From Bernardetia sp. MNP-M8 (GTDB taxonomy: Bacteria; Bacteroidota; Bacteroidia; Cytophagales; Bernardetiaceae), in assembly GCF_037126285.1 (NCBI RefSeq), contig NZ_CP147012.1, positions 4,424,676 through 4,488,675 of the forward strand: a stretch of 64,000 nt of DNA, given 5' to 3'. Under the pieces are notes generated by a model. The model saw nothing but the letters and a program-made list of their open reading frames with translations, was not told where the DNA came from and did not search any database. Position numbers and translations under genes: made by a program. Of this stretch, positions 26,763-35,376 are shown in pieces. Within the stretch, counting starts at the first letter, position 1; the number at the start of each line of letters is the position of its first letter.

Positions 26763-27581
26763 TTAATTTTCAGGTGTTCCATCTGCTACCCAACATTCAA
26801 TAGCTTTTATTTCTGCATCAGTTAGTTCACGACCAGAAGAAGCTGGAGGCATAGAACGAGCAGAAGCACGAGCAAAAACTCGTGAAGAACTTTGAGAAAC
26901 GCCTTCAAAAGTAGATAAGTTTGGAGATTGATTACCTGAATGACAGCCTGAAATAGCACAGTTTGTATTGATTATAGAAGCAATATTGTCTGTATAATTT
27001 ATACCTGTTTTTAGTTTTGTTTTTGCTGTTGCTTCACAGTTTTCTGAATCTTTTACTGTAATTGTATATTCTTTGGCAGTTAAGTTTTCAAAAATATTGC
27101 TGTTTTGGAATGCGCCCTCATCAATTTTATATTGTAAATTACCACTTCCACCAGTTGCTGTAACTGTTATTTTTCCATTATCAGAATCACAACCTGTATT
27201 TTGAGAAGCCAAAGAAATAGTAGGAGCATCTGCATTTTCGACAGTAGTTTTACTTTCTTTAGTACAACCTTCATTATCTTTTACTGTAACAGTATATTCT
27301 CCAGCAGCTAGATTTTCAAAAATATTACTACTTTGAAAATTTCCACTTCCTAGTTTATAAGTCAATGCGCCTGTTCCTCCTGCACCTGTGGCAGTTATTG
27401 AGCCTGTATTACTTGAGCAGCCTGTACTTTCAGCAGTCAATGATAATGTTGGAGGAGAGCTACAAGGAGTTGTATCTACTGGGTCTGGTTTTGGGTCTTC
27501 TTCACTACCTCCACAAGAAAAAAGAAGAATACTAGAAAAGAGCGTAAAAAATAGAAGAACAAATAAATAATTAGTTTTCAT
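26763..27581 (-). CDS. SprB-repeat lipoprotein with cytochrome-like C-terminal motif
   Basis: This 272-residue protein starts with a lipoprotein signal (MKTNYLFVLLFFTLFSSILL, lipobox ending FSC, lipidated Cys near 23). Two homologous SprB-type units follow (about 52-122 and 123-192), with TGSITATGAGGTGALTYKLG and NGKITVTATGGSGNLQYKI, each ending AGEYTVTVKD or KEYTITVKD plus a cysteine pair. The C-terminus has NTNCAISGCHSGN, a CX4CH haem-binding-type motif, then ARSMPPASSGRELTDAEIKA and IECWVADG, the distal methionine and closing pattern of small cytochrome c domains in Bacteroidota. It probably sits on the cell surface. Electron transfer is an inference from the motif only. Confidence 0.75.
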   Translation of the reverse strand: MKTNYLFVLLFFTLFSSILLFSCGGSEEDPKPDPVDTTPCSSPPTLSLTAESTGCSSNTGSITATGAGGTGALTYKLGSGNFQSSNIFENLAAGEYTVTVKDNEGCTKESKTTVENADAPTISLASQNTGCDSDNGKITVTATGGSGNLQYKIDEGAFQNSNIFENLTAKEYTITVKDSENCEATAKTKLKTGINYTDNIASIINTNCAISGCHSGNQSPNLSTFEGVSQSSSRVFARASARSMPPASSGRELTDAEIKAIECWVADGTPEN

Positions 27582-27660
27582 AAAATGGAATAATTCAGGA
27601 TAAGTGTAAAAAAGTAATGATTAGAAGGGTATTTTTTTCAATATAATAATTATAATTGAT

Positions 27661-28278
27661 TTATGGTTCTACTTTGTTAATCTCATTTAAGAATGTTACT
27701 AATTTTCTTGTTGCGATGGCTCTATGACTAATTTTATTTTTTTCTGATAAACTCATTTGCGCAAAAGTTTTTTCATAACCATTAGGAATAAAAATAGGGT
27801 CATAACCAAAACCATCTTCTCCTGTGGGTTCGTTTATGATTTTCCCCTTTATTATTCCCTCAAACTGATGTTTTTTTCCATCTATGACAAGCGTAAAAAC
27901 AGTTTTAAATTGTGCATTTCGATTTGTATTTCCTTCTGAAGCTTTTTCACTTAGATTTTTCAAAACTAATTTCATATTTTCTTTTGAATCTCTATATGAA
28001 CCAACAATTTTGTCTGCATACATTGCAGAATCTACCCCCGGTTCTCCGTCTAAAGCTTCAATTTCTAATCCTGTATCATCTGCAAAGCAATTTGTATTAT
28101 AATTTTCATAGACATACATTGCTTTTTGTTCCGAATTTCCTTCAATAGTTTGTGTAGTCTCTGGAATTTCCTCTGTACAACCAATTTCCTTCAAACTAAC
28201 TAATTGAATAGTAGAAGGGATGGCAGCTGTTACTTCTTCTATTTTTTTTGCATTATTGGTAGCAAAACATATTTTCAT
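27661..28278 (-). CDS. rdgB: Non-canonical purine NTP pyrophosphatase (ITPase)
   Basis: This enzyme hydrolyses ITP, dITP and XTP to monophosphates, keeping deaminated purines out of nucleic acids. It has 205 residues. MKICFATNNAKKIEEVTAAI is the conserved opening (substrate-binding NN.KK), followed by CFADDTGLEIEALDGEPGVDSAMYA (catalytic Asp), GYDPIFIPNGYEKTFAQMSL and KNKISHRAIATRKL. All expected motifs are present. A -7-type box lies about 32 bases upstream. It is convergent with nothing and ends 80 bases before the SprB lipoprotein start, so the two might share a transcript. Confidence 0.94.
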   Translation of the reverse strand: MKICFATNNAKKIEEVTAAIPSTIQLVSLKEIGCTEEIPETTQTIEGNSEQKAMYVYENYNTNCFADDTGLEIEALDGEPGVDSAMYADKIVGSYRDSKENMKLVLKNLSEKASEGNTNRNAQFKTVFTLVIDGKKHQFEGIIKGKIINEPTGEDGFGYDPIFIPNGYEKTFAQMSLSEKNKISHRAIATRKLVTFLNEINKVEP

Positions 28279-28309
28279 AATTTTGATATTTTTGTTAGAT
28301 AATTTTTTA

Positions 28310-28317
28310 CAAATCTA
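28310..28317 (-). promoter_or_regulatory. -7 box upstream of rdgB
   Basis: On the minus strand TAGATTTG matches TAnnTTTG, 32 bases before the ATG; ACTTTAC about 18 bases further upstream is a weak -33 candidate. Confidence 0.4.
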
Positions 28318-28418
28318 ATTATTTCTAGCTTAGGTAAAGTTAAAAAAGAAGTAAATGAAAACATATCTTCAGAATTTCGTTAGACTAAATAGTTTTAAAA
28401 ATCTGTATTAAAAAAGAC

Positions 28419-29354
28419 ATGCACATCCACAAAATAAATTCAAACTCACAAGAACATCGAAGTTTCTTATCTCAAAATAGAAAAGACCCAATTACTGGAG
28501 ATTCTATTTTAGAAAGTGATGAGGTGGTTTTTTGTGCAGGTTGTAAATCTGTATTTTTATGTGATACGTGGGAGTATTTGGGAAAACGACATTGTGGACA
28601 GAGTGGAACTTTGATTGATTTTCCTTTACAACAAGCTATTCATATAAAATTAGATAACGAAATTCTATTTTATAAATCATTACTTACAAACGGAGAAAGC
28701 CTATTTAACATACCTAGTAAGGCTAAGAAAAAACCTTGGTTGTATGAAGAAAACTTTTTATCAGCTTATGATAAGTTTCAAGAGAGTAATATTAATACAG
28801 GTTTATTTATATTTTTAGTTAGTCTTGTTTCTCTAGCTCTATATTTTTTCACAAGTAACTTCTTCATTTTTCTATCAATACTAGTAATATTGTTGTTATT
28901 ACTAATTGTAGGAAGAATTCACGATTCATATTATATAAAAAAGGTAAATCTAAAGTATAAGAAATTCTATAGTAATACATTTTATATTTCCAAAAAGACA
29001 GTAGGTTTTGTAACAAAATATGGTGAAAAGCAATATACTTTACCTGTAAGATATATTGAAAAGGTAGTTTTTCGTCATACAGGACACAAAGCTAAAAACA
29101 AATATTTTAAAATTTATTATAAGGTGGAAGGCGTTGAAAAAACTGAACATGTTACTTGCTACTTATCTGATGATACATTTGAAGACCCATTTTCATTATT
29201 TGATTCTATACGTTTTTTATCCCAAAACAAAGATATACAAGTTAAGATAGAGAGCATAGAAGAGGATACAATTAATCATCTTAAAAAATTAAATCAAAAA
29301 TGGAGTACGAACTTTTCTATTTCTTATTTACTTCATAACAATTTATTTTTATAA
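28419..29354 (+). CDS. RING-like / membrane hairpin / PH-like protein, array copy 1
   Basis: First of five tandem paralogues (311 residues). Residues 1-68 are the near-invariant module, with DPITGDSIL, VVFCAGCKSVF and DTWEYLGKRHC: Cys39, Cys42, His58 and Cys59 could bind one zinc in a RING-like treble clef whose first ligand pair (here DPITGD) is lost. This copy alone has an extra Cys at 48 and Ser33 in place of Gly. Residues 75-115 (EILFY ... IPSKAKKKPW) are a second conserved block. Two membrane helices span about 129-165. The C-terminus (TFYISKKTVGFVTKYGEKQY, then LPVRYIEKVVF) has the strand order of a PH-like domain. The stop touches the next start with no gap, so the genes form an operon. 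Domain names are inferred from pattern; no function is known. Confidence 0.75.
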   Translation: MHIHKINSNSQEHRSFLSQNRKDPITGDSILESDEVVFCAGCKSVFLCDTWEYLGKRHCGQSGTLIDFPLQQAIHIKLDNEILFYKSLLTNGESLFNIPSKAKKKPWLYEENFLSAYDKFQESNINTGLFIFLVSLVSLALYFFTSNFFIFLSILVILLLLLIVGRIHDSYYIKKVNLKYKKFYSNTFYISKKTVGFVTKYGEKQYTLPVRYIEKVVFRHTGHKAKNKYFKIYYKVEGVEKTEHVTCYLSDDTFEDPFSLFDSIRFLSQNKDIQVKIESIEEDTINHLKKLNQKWSTNFSISYLLHNNLFL

Positions 29355-30266
29355 ATGCACATTCACAAAATAAACCCAAACTCACAAGAACATCGAAGTT
29401 TCTTATCTCAAAACCGAAAAGACCCAATTACAGGCGATTCTATTTTGGAAGGCGATGAGGTAGTTTTTTGTGCAGATTGTAAATCTGTATTTTTACGTGA
29501 TACGTGGGAGTATTTGGGAAATCAGCATTGTGAGCAGAGTGGAACTTTGGTTGATTTTCCTTTTAATTTTACTAACCTAACAATTCAAAAGACAGATCTT
29601 ATTTTGTTTTATGAACAATTGCCACTAGAAGGACAAAAGAAAGGAAGTAAAATTCCTAGTAGATTAGATCCGACTATATGGAAATATAAAGAAGGAGAGT
29701 TAGCTAGTTATGAATATGATTTTTATCTTACTCCTATTTTTTATGCTGTTATTGCCTTTGGATTTGTAATGGGAATTATTGGTTGTATATTATTGGAATC
29801 ATTTTTTCCTATTAGTGGTTCAGTTATTTTTTCAATATTATTGACGTTAATAGCAGCACAAGAAGAAAATACACAAGCAAAAAAACTCAAAACAGCTCAC
29901 AAATATTTTTATGATAATGTTTTCTATATTTCTAAAACAGGAATAGGTTTTAGTAGGAGATATGGACGACAAGAATATATTTTATCGATTGCTTATATTC
30001 ATTCATTAGAATTTCAATTTTCTTATTCTTTTTTTGCTTCTAATTATTGCATCATTGAAGATATAAACGGAAATAAAACAAAGTTTTTGATTACTAACTA
30101 TTTAGAAGAAAATAAAACCACACAATTTTTAGAAGCACTACACAGTATGAATCAAGAAGCTATTTGTTCTATCAAAATACAGATAGAAGATAATGCGCTG
30201 CTTTGTAATATATTAGAAAATGAAATACAACAAAATGGTTATGCTATTTCTATTTTAAGAAAATAA
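29355..30266 (+). CDS. RING-like / membrane hairpin / PH-like protein, array copy 2
   Basis: This second paralogue has 303 residues and starts on the base after copy 1 stops. The N-terminal module is the same except CADCKSVFL (Asp41) and LGNQHC. The middle block reads LILFYEQLPLEGQ and ends in SRLDPTIWKYK. The membrane hairpin lies at about 127-168. The C-terminal domain belongs to a distinct subgroup with copy 3: NVFYISKTGIGFSRRYGRQE, YIHSLEFQF and NYCIIEDINGNKTKF, lacking the IHDxxY segment that follows the hairpin in copies 1, 4 and 5. The stop is six bases from the next start. Confidence 0.75.
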   Translation: MHIHKINPNSQEHRSFLSQNRKDPITGDSILEGDEVVFCADCKSVFLRDTWEYLGNQHCEQSGTLVDFPFNFTNLTIQKTDLILFYEQLPLEGQKKGSKIPSRLDPTIWKYKEGELASYEYDFYLTPIFYAVIAFGFVMGIIGCILLESFFPISGSVIFSILLTLIAAQEENTQAKKLKTAHKYFYDNVFYISKTGIGFSRRYGRQEYILSIAYIHSLEFQFSYSFFASNYCIIEDINGNKTKFLITNYLEENKTTQFLEALHSMNQEAICSIKIQIEDNALLCNILENEIQQNGYAISILRK

Positions 30267-30272
30267 AATCAA

Positions 30273-31178
30273 ATGCACATTCATAAAATAAATCCAAACT
30301 CACAAGAACATCAAAACTTTTTAGCACAAAACCGAAAAGACCCAATTACTGGAGATTCTATTTTGGAAGGCGATGAAGTGGTTTTTTGTGCAGGTTGCAA
30401 ATCTGTTTTTTTAAAAGATACGTGGGAGTATTTGGGAAAACAGCATTGTGAGCAGTACAAAACATTGATTGAATTTCCATCTACAATTATAAAAATAAAT
30501 TTAACATCGAAAGAAGATATTCTGTTTTATGATTTTTTACCTCTTAAAAAAAATGAAATAAATAATGTACCACATACTGTAAATTCAAAATTATGGAAGA
30601 AAAAAAAAGGAAAGCTATCTAATTACAATTACTTTTTTCATAAGAGTCCTCTTTTTCTTGTATTAGTTTTATTGTCTTTTGTAGTTGCTTATGTATTTTA
30701 TTCTATGATTAGTAGTTTGTTACCTTTTTTAGGTTCTGTTATTTTCTTGATAATTATTTATTTTATTGGAGAAATAGAACAGAACATTCAAGGTAAAAAG
30801 TTAGACAGTGTTCATAATGAATTTTCAGATGATGTTTTCTACATATCTAAAAAAGGCATAGGCTTTAGTAAAAAATTTGGAACGAAAGAGTTTCTATTAG
30901 GATCTGATTGTATTCATTCTTTAAAATTTTATTTCTCTTCATTTTATGAGGATAATTTTTGCGTTATTCAAGATAAAAGTGGAGAGATAACAAAATTTGC
31001 AGTTATGAATCCACTAAAAGAGGACAATGAAACTATTTTTTTAAAAGCATTAAGTATGTTAACTGATAATTTTTCAATTTCAATTTACCTAAAAGTTTAT
31101 AGTGATTATACTGCTTATAATAAATTGGAATTTATAATAAAAAATAACAATTATAAGATTAATATTTATAAAAAATAA
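30273..31178 (+). CDS. RING-like / membrane hairpin / PH-like protein, array copy 3
   Basis: The third paralogue has 301 residues. The N-terminus differs slightly in EHQNFLAQN and VFLKDTWEYL but keeps Cys39, Cys42, His58 and Cys59. The middle block is DILFYDFLPLKKNE followed by NSKLWKKKKG, then a hairpin at about 125-167. The C-terminus (DVFYISKKGIGFSKKFGTKE, CIHSLKFYF, NFCVIQDKSGEITKF) pairs with copy 2, so these two probably arose from a local duplication. The spacing to copy 4 is only three bases. Confidence 0.75.
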   Translation: MHIHKINPNSQEHQNFLAQNRKDPITGDSILEGDEVVFCAGCKSVFLKDTWEYLGKQHCEQYKTLIEFPSTIIKINLTSKEDILFYDFLPLKKNEINNVPHTVNSKLWKKKKGKLSNYNYFFHKSPLFLVLVLLSFVVAYVFYSMISSLLPFLGSVIFLIIIYFIGEIEQNIQGKKLDSVHNEFSDDVFYISKKGIGFSKKFGTKEFLLGSDCIHSLKFYFSSFYEDNFCVIQDKSGEITKFAVMNPLKEDNETIFLKALSMLTDNFSISIYLKVYSDYTAYNKLEFIIKNNNYKINIYKK

Positions 31179-31181
31179 TCG

Positions 31182-32084
31182 ATGCACATCCACAAAATAA
31201 ACCCAAACTTACAAGAACACCAAAGTTTCTTATCTCAAAACCGAAAAGACCCAATTACTGGAGATTCTATTTTGGAGGGCGATGAGGTAGTTTTTTGTGC
31301 AGGTTGTAAATCTGTGTTTTTACGTGATACATGGGAGTATTTGGGAAATCAGCATTGTGAGCAGAAAGAAACATTGATTGAATTTCCTATTTATAATACT
31401 CTTCATTTAGAAATAGAAGATGAGATTTTATTTTATCATACAAGTGGTTTGAGAAGTGATGGAGTTGATATTCCAAAATTAGTAAAAAAAAGTCCTTGGC
31501 GCACTAAGCGTAGAATACTTTCTCCTTATCAATATTTCTTAACAGGTTGGAGACATATTTTGCTTATTGTATCAAATTGGATTTTGATTCTACTTGTAGC
31601 TATTTTATCTGCTAGTTTTGTAATAACTTCTATTATGCTTCTTCCTTTGGCTATATCTATGTTTTTACCTTTAATTCATGATAGTTATTACGGTTCACAA
31701 CTTTCGTCTATTTATAAAAATTTTAAATACAACACTTTTTATCTAGCAAAAAAAACAATAGGTTTTTCAACTCCTTATGGTCAAAAAGAGTATATATTAT
31801 CTGCTGAACATATAGAACAGATAGTTTTCTATCAATCTACAGGTTTTCTTGCTGATAATTTTTTTGAAATTCATTTTAAAAATAATGAAGTCTATGAAAA
31901 GGTAAAGTGTAGATTACCAGAATCAGTATATAAAAATTCAGCACAAATTTTTCAAGCTCTTGAAGCCTTGTCTATGTCTGCATCTTTTACTATTAGAATA
32001 AAAAGTACAAATGAAGATATAGTTTATCATGCACAAAAAATGGTTGATGAAGGAAATAAGAACGTTATCCGAACAAATACGTAA
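31182..32084 (+). CDS. RING-like / membrane hairpin / PH-like protein, array copy 4
   Basis: The fourth paralogue has 300 residues. Bases 31223-31348 are identical at every position to 32135-32260 in copy 5, although the C-terminal halves of the two proteins are only modestly similar. The middle block is EILFYHTSGLRSDG with PWRTKRR. The hairpin lies at about 124-163, followed by LIHDSYYGSQLSSIYKNF. The PH-like end reads TFYLAKKTIGFSTPYGQKEY and AEHIEQIVF, grouping with copies 1 and 5. Nine bases separate it from copy 5. Confidence 0.75.
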   Translation: MHIHKINPNLQEHQSFLSQNRKDPITGDSILEGDEVVFCAGCKSVFLRDTWEYLGNQHCEQKETLIEFPIYNTLHLEIEDEILFYHTSGLRSDGVDIPKLVKKSPWRTKRRILSPYQYFLTGWRHILLIVSNWILILLVAILSASFVITSIMLLPLAISMFLPLIHDSYYGSQLSSIYKNFKYNTFYLAKKTIGFSTPYGQKEYILSAEHIEQIVFYQSTGFLADNFFEIHFKNNEVYEKVKCRLPESVYKNSAQIFQALEALSMSASFTIRIKSTNEDIVYHAQKMVDEGNKNVIRTNT

Positions 32085-32093
32085 GAAATATAA

Positions 32094-32996
32094 ATGCACA
32101 TCCACAAAATAAACCCAAACTCACAAGAACATCGAAGTTTCTTATCTCAAAACCGAAAAGACCCAATTACTGGAGATTCTATTTTGGAGGGCGATGAGGT
32201 AGTTTTTTGTGCAGGTTGTAAATCTGTGTTTTTACGTGATACATGGGAGTATTTGGGAAAACAGCATTGTGAGCAGTACGAAACATTAGGCAAATTTCCT
32301 ATTCAAAAAGAAATTCGTTTAAAGGTAGAAGATACTGTTTTGTTTTATACTGCGCTACCAAAATCAGGGAAATCTCAAACGAGTATTCCAAGAAAAGCAA
32401 AAAAAGAACCTTGGATGAAGAAATCTCAAAATATATCTCCTTACCAAGAGGTTTTGCATCATCCTTTTATGAAGTTTGGTAAAATTGCTGCTTTTTTATT
32501 GTTTTACGTCCTATTTGTCTCAAAACTAAACTCCTCTTTTTTTCCATTAATTTACGTGCCTTTTATATTAGAAGCTATGATTTGGATACATGATTGGCAC
32601 TATGGAAAAAAAATAGAATCTGTCTATCAACATTTTAAAAATAATACATTTTATATTACCAAAAAATCAGTCGGTTTTTCAACTCAGTATGGAATAAGTG
32701 AGTTTGTATTGCCAGCCGAACAAATAAATGAAATCGTGTTTCATGAGAAAGATAATTTTTTGTCAAATAGCTATTGTCAGATATATTATCAAAAAGATGG
32801 AATGATTAAAGATTTAAAATTCAATATAGATAGTGGTATTTTTACTAATTCTAGTACTCTTATTTCAGCTCTCAACTCTTTATCTATCAATCGGAATGTG
32901 CCTGTGCGAATAGAAAGTCGCAAAGAAAATACATTATTTTATGTAAACAAAATGATTGCAAATGGGAATTCTAATTTTCTGATTTCAAATCGATAA
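32094..32996 (+). CDS. RING-like / membrane hairpin / PH-like protein, array copy 5
   Basis: The last paralogue has 300 residues. The N-terminal module is intact (CAGCKSVFLRDTWEYLGKQH). The middle block is TVLFYTALPKSGKSQ with KAKKEPWMKK. The hairpin lies at about 124-163, then WIHDWHYGKKIESVYQHF and the PH-like strands TFYITKKSVGFSTQYGISEF and AEQINEIVF. The 3' end is followed after 55 bases by the DUF3999-like gene on the same strand, which may belong to the same transcript because no terminator is visible between them. Confidence 0.75.
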   Translation: MHIHKINPNSQEHRSFLSQNRKDPITGDSILEGDEVVFCAGCKSVFLRDTWEYLGKQHCEQYETLGKFPIQKEIRLKVEDTVLFYTALPKSGKSQTSIPRKAKKEPWMKKSQNISPYQEVLHHPFMKFGKIAAFLLFYVLFVSKLNSSFFPLIYVPFILEAMIWIHDWHYGKKIESVYQHFKNNTFYITKKSVGFSTQYGISEFVLPAEQINEIVFHEKDNFLSNSYCQIYYQKDGMIKDLKFNIDSGIFTNSSTLISALNSLSINRNVPVRIESRKENTLFYVNKMIANGNSNFLISNR

Positions 32997-33051
32997 TCAA
33001 TTTAATTTGCTATATTCAAACTAAAAAATAATCACAAATTTATCACAACTC

Positions 33052-34362
33052 ATGAAAAAAATAATTTTTCAATTTATCTTCATATTTCTTTCTGTTTTTT
33101 GTTGCCAAACTGTTTTTGCACAAAATAATTTTCTCTATAAAAGAGAACTAAAAGGAATACAGCAAAGCAATCAAACAGAATGGTACAAAATAAATGTACC
33201 TATCCAAGTCATAGAAAAAATAAATACTGATTTTTCAGATATTCGAATTTTTGGTGTAACTAATTCTGATACATTAGAAGCTCCATTTCTTACTAGAAAA
33301 ATAATGCAAAAGTCTGAAAATCAGGAAGTTGATTTTAAGATAATTAATTCTTCCAAAAAAGAGAATGCCTATTTTTTTACTTTAGAAAAAGATAACACTA
33401 CACGTCAAGAAGAAGCAACAAACTTAATAAAACTAGATTTTGAAAATACTAATTTTGACTGGAGAGTAAAATTAGAAGGAAGTCAAAACCAAAACGAATG
33501 GTTCGAAATTTTGAATGATTATCGTATTGTTTCTATCCAAAATGAATTTACAGAATACAAATTTACACGCCTTATATTTCCAAACTCAAAATACAAATAT
33601 TATAGAATTAAATTATCAGATAAATCTGAAAAACAAAGTCAAAATGGTTTTAAGAATAATGAACCAAAGCTGAATTCAGCAAGCGTCTTTTTACAAAAAA
33701 CAATAGAAGGAAATTTTGAAGGTTTAGAAATTAGTTCTAAAAATATTGAAGTAAATAAAGATAAAAAACAAACTATAATTGATATAGAATTAACTCATTC
33801 TGTTCCTATTGATTTTCTTTCTTTGGAAGTAAAAAATGATTTTGATTATTACAGAAATATTCAAATTAAATATTTGTTAGACAGTACCATAACTGAAAAA
33901 GGTGTGATTTATAATTTTGTTACGCTTCACACAAGCACTCTTTCATCAATAGAAAAACAAAATGGTAGTTCAAGTTTTTTTATTAATTCTAATGAAAAAT
34001 CTAAAAAATATCAAATCATTATTGATAATCAAGACAATCAACCGTTAGATATTGGACAACTAGAGATTAAAGGTTATATCAATCAGATTTTTACACGAGT
34101 GAGTCCGAGCGACAAAACAATTTCTTATTTTTTAATGTATGGAAATGAAAGATTGCAAAAACCTAATTATGATATTGTTCGTTTTCAAAATACAATTCCT
34201 ACTGATGTCACTTTGTTAGAATTGGATTCAGAACAAAAAATACCACAAAAAGAAGTAGAAAAAGTAACACCACTTTTTGAAAATTCGCTTTGGTTGTGGG
34301 TACTTATGGGAACAATTATTTTAGTTTTGACAGTCTTTACTTTCAAAATGATGAAAAAATAA
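33052..34362 (+). CDS. DUF3999-like membrane-anchored periplasmic protein
   Basis: This 436-residue protein has a signal peptide (MKKIIFQFIFIFLSVFCCQT, cleavage near FAQ) and one C-terminal helix (WLWVLMGTIILVLTVFTFKM) followed by KK, so most of it is periplasmic and held to the membrane at the end. The ectodomain is beta-rich with WYKINVPIQVIEKIN, FSDIRIFGVTNSDTLEAPF and FDWRVKLEGSQNQNEWFEI; the last part resembles a discoidin-type fold. This order matches DUF3999 proteins, whose function is unknown. The assignment is moderate. It directly follows the five-gene array and may be co-transcribed with it. Confidence 0.6.
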   Translation: MKKIIFQFIFIFLSVFCCQTVFAQNNFLYKRELKGIQQSNQTEWYKINVPIQVIEKINTDFSDIRIFGVTNSDTLEAPFLTRKIMQKSENQEVDFKIINSSKKENAYFFTLEKDNTTRQEEATNLIKLDFENTNFDWRVKLEGSQNQNEWFEILNDYRIVSIQNEFTEYKFTRLIFPNSKYKYYRIKLSDKSEKQSQNGFKNNEPKLNSASVFLQKTIEGNFEGLEISSKNIEVNKDKKQTIIDIELTHSVPIDFLSLEVKNDFDYYRNIQIKYLLDSTITEKGVIYNFVTLHTSTLSSIEKQNGSSSFFINSNEKSKKYQIIIDNQDNQPLDIGQLEIKGYINQIFTRVSPSDKTISYFLMYGNERLQKPNYDIVRFQNTIPTDVTLLELDSEQKIPQKEVEKVTPLFENSLWLWVLMGTIILVLTVFTFKMMKK

Positions 34363-34417
34363 ACTTTAAATCCTCGTTTGACGGTTATAAACCTCAACTA
34401 CGGTTACAAATAAAATT

Positions 34418-34927
34418 ATGGAAAAAACACTTAATAAAGTAGTCAATTCGTCAGTCGTTACCTTTGATTTGGAAGATTTATATCCAAAAGGGGAAAGAAT
34501 TACGTATGATTTGAAAATGAATCTTTTTCAAGAACTTATCTTGAGAGAAAAGGATTTTAGAGAGTTTGTCAAAAATCATGATTGGAAACAATATGAAGAC
34601 AAGTTTGTAAATATAGTTTGTTCAGTAGATGCAATTGTGCCGATGTGGGCATTTATGGTTGTTGTTTCAAATATTCAACCTTATGCCAAAAAAGTAGTTA
34701 TAGGAACAAGCGAAGAACTAGAAAGCGAGCTTTATAGAGATATTTTTCAAACTTTTGATTGGCAACAATTTGAACAATCAAAAGTTGTTATCAAAGGATG
34801 TAGCAAAATTCAGATTCCGAATTATGTCTATGGAGAAGTTACTCGCAGACTTGCACCTATTGCAAAACTGATTATGTTTGGTGAGGCGTGTAGTAGTGTT
34901 CCTGTTTATAAGAAACCTAAAAAATAA
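34418..34927 (+). CDS. DUF2480 family protein
   Basis: This cytoplasmic protein of 169 residues matches the Bacteroidota-specific DUF2480 pattern: SSVVTFDLEDLYPKGERI, LILREKDFREFVKNHDW, IVCSVDAIVPMWAFMVV, VVIKGCSKIQIPNYVYGEVT and IMFGEACSSVPVYKK. No enzymatic role is known. Three conserved Cys residues (in IVCSVDA, KGCSK and EACSS) are a family feature that may bind metal. It lies 55 bases after the preceding stop, with the short dispersed word TTACGAATTAAAAATTACG following it. Confidence 0.85.
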   Translation: MEKTLNKVVNSSVVTFDLEDLYPKGERITYDLKMNLFQELILREKDFREFVKNHDWKQYEDKFVNIVCSVDAIVPMWAFMVVVSNIQPYAKKVVIGTSEELESELYRDIFQTFDWQQFEQSKVVIKGCSKIQIPNYVYGEVTRRLAPIAKLIMFGEACSSVPVYKKPKK

Positions 34928-35060
34928 TTACGAATTACGAATTAAAAATTACGAATATTTCAATCAAAACGAATTGTGTGCCTGTAAATTTATAGTTTTT
35001 AAATCGTATAAAGCATTTTTTATTATTTCATTTTTTTAATCATAAATTTCAATTTTTATT

Positions 35061-35276
35061 ATGACACATTTCAAAGGAAAAGTAGTTTATCAAGATTTAG
35101 AAGGTGGTTTTTGGGGAATTGTTGCCGAAGATGGCACAGAATACAAACCTGAAAATTTAGCTCCTGAATTTCAAAAAGAAGGCTTAAAAGTAGAAGTAAA
35201 AGCTGAAGAAGCTATGGGGTTTGGCATTTTTATGTGGGGAACACCTATACAAATCAAGGAATGTAAAAAAATATAG
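35061..35276 (+). CDS. Small conserved-looking hypothetical protein
   Basis: This compact protein of 71 residues has no signal or membrane segment. The pattern FKGKVVYQDLEGGFWGIVAE, then GTEYKPENLAPEFQKEGLKV and GFGIFMWGTPIQIKEC, suggests a small five-stranded beta barrel (OB-like) with a metal- or ligand-free core. Proteins of this type are annotated only as hypothetical. Good codon usage and a strong terminator right after the stop support expression. Confidence 0.7.
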   Translation: MTHFKGKVVYQDLEGGFWGIVAEDGTEYKPENLAPEFQKEGLKVEVKAEEAMGFGIFMWGTPIQIKECKKI

Positions 35277-35289
35277 ATTTTATTTTTCT

Positions 35290-35327
35290 AAACCCTAAGG
35301 CTCTTCAAGAACCTTAGGGTTTTTTTA
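35290..35327 (+). terminator. Intrinsic terminator
   Basis: AAACCCTAAGG (35290-35300) pairs with CCTTAGGGTTT (35312-35322), followed by a run of T; it ends the transcript of the 71-residue protein and may serve pdxJ from the other side. Confidence 0.85.
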
Positions 35328-35376
35328 ATTGCCATTTCTTGGGTCTCCACAAGCTAAATTATTAATACATAATAAT

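Noticed and set aside
28419-32300. Regularly spaced identical segments suggesting a CRISPR-like array
   Set aside because: The spacing is about 900 bases and each repeat is the 5' end of a gene; it is a paralogue array.
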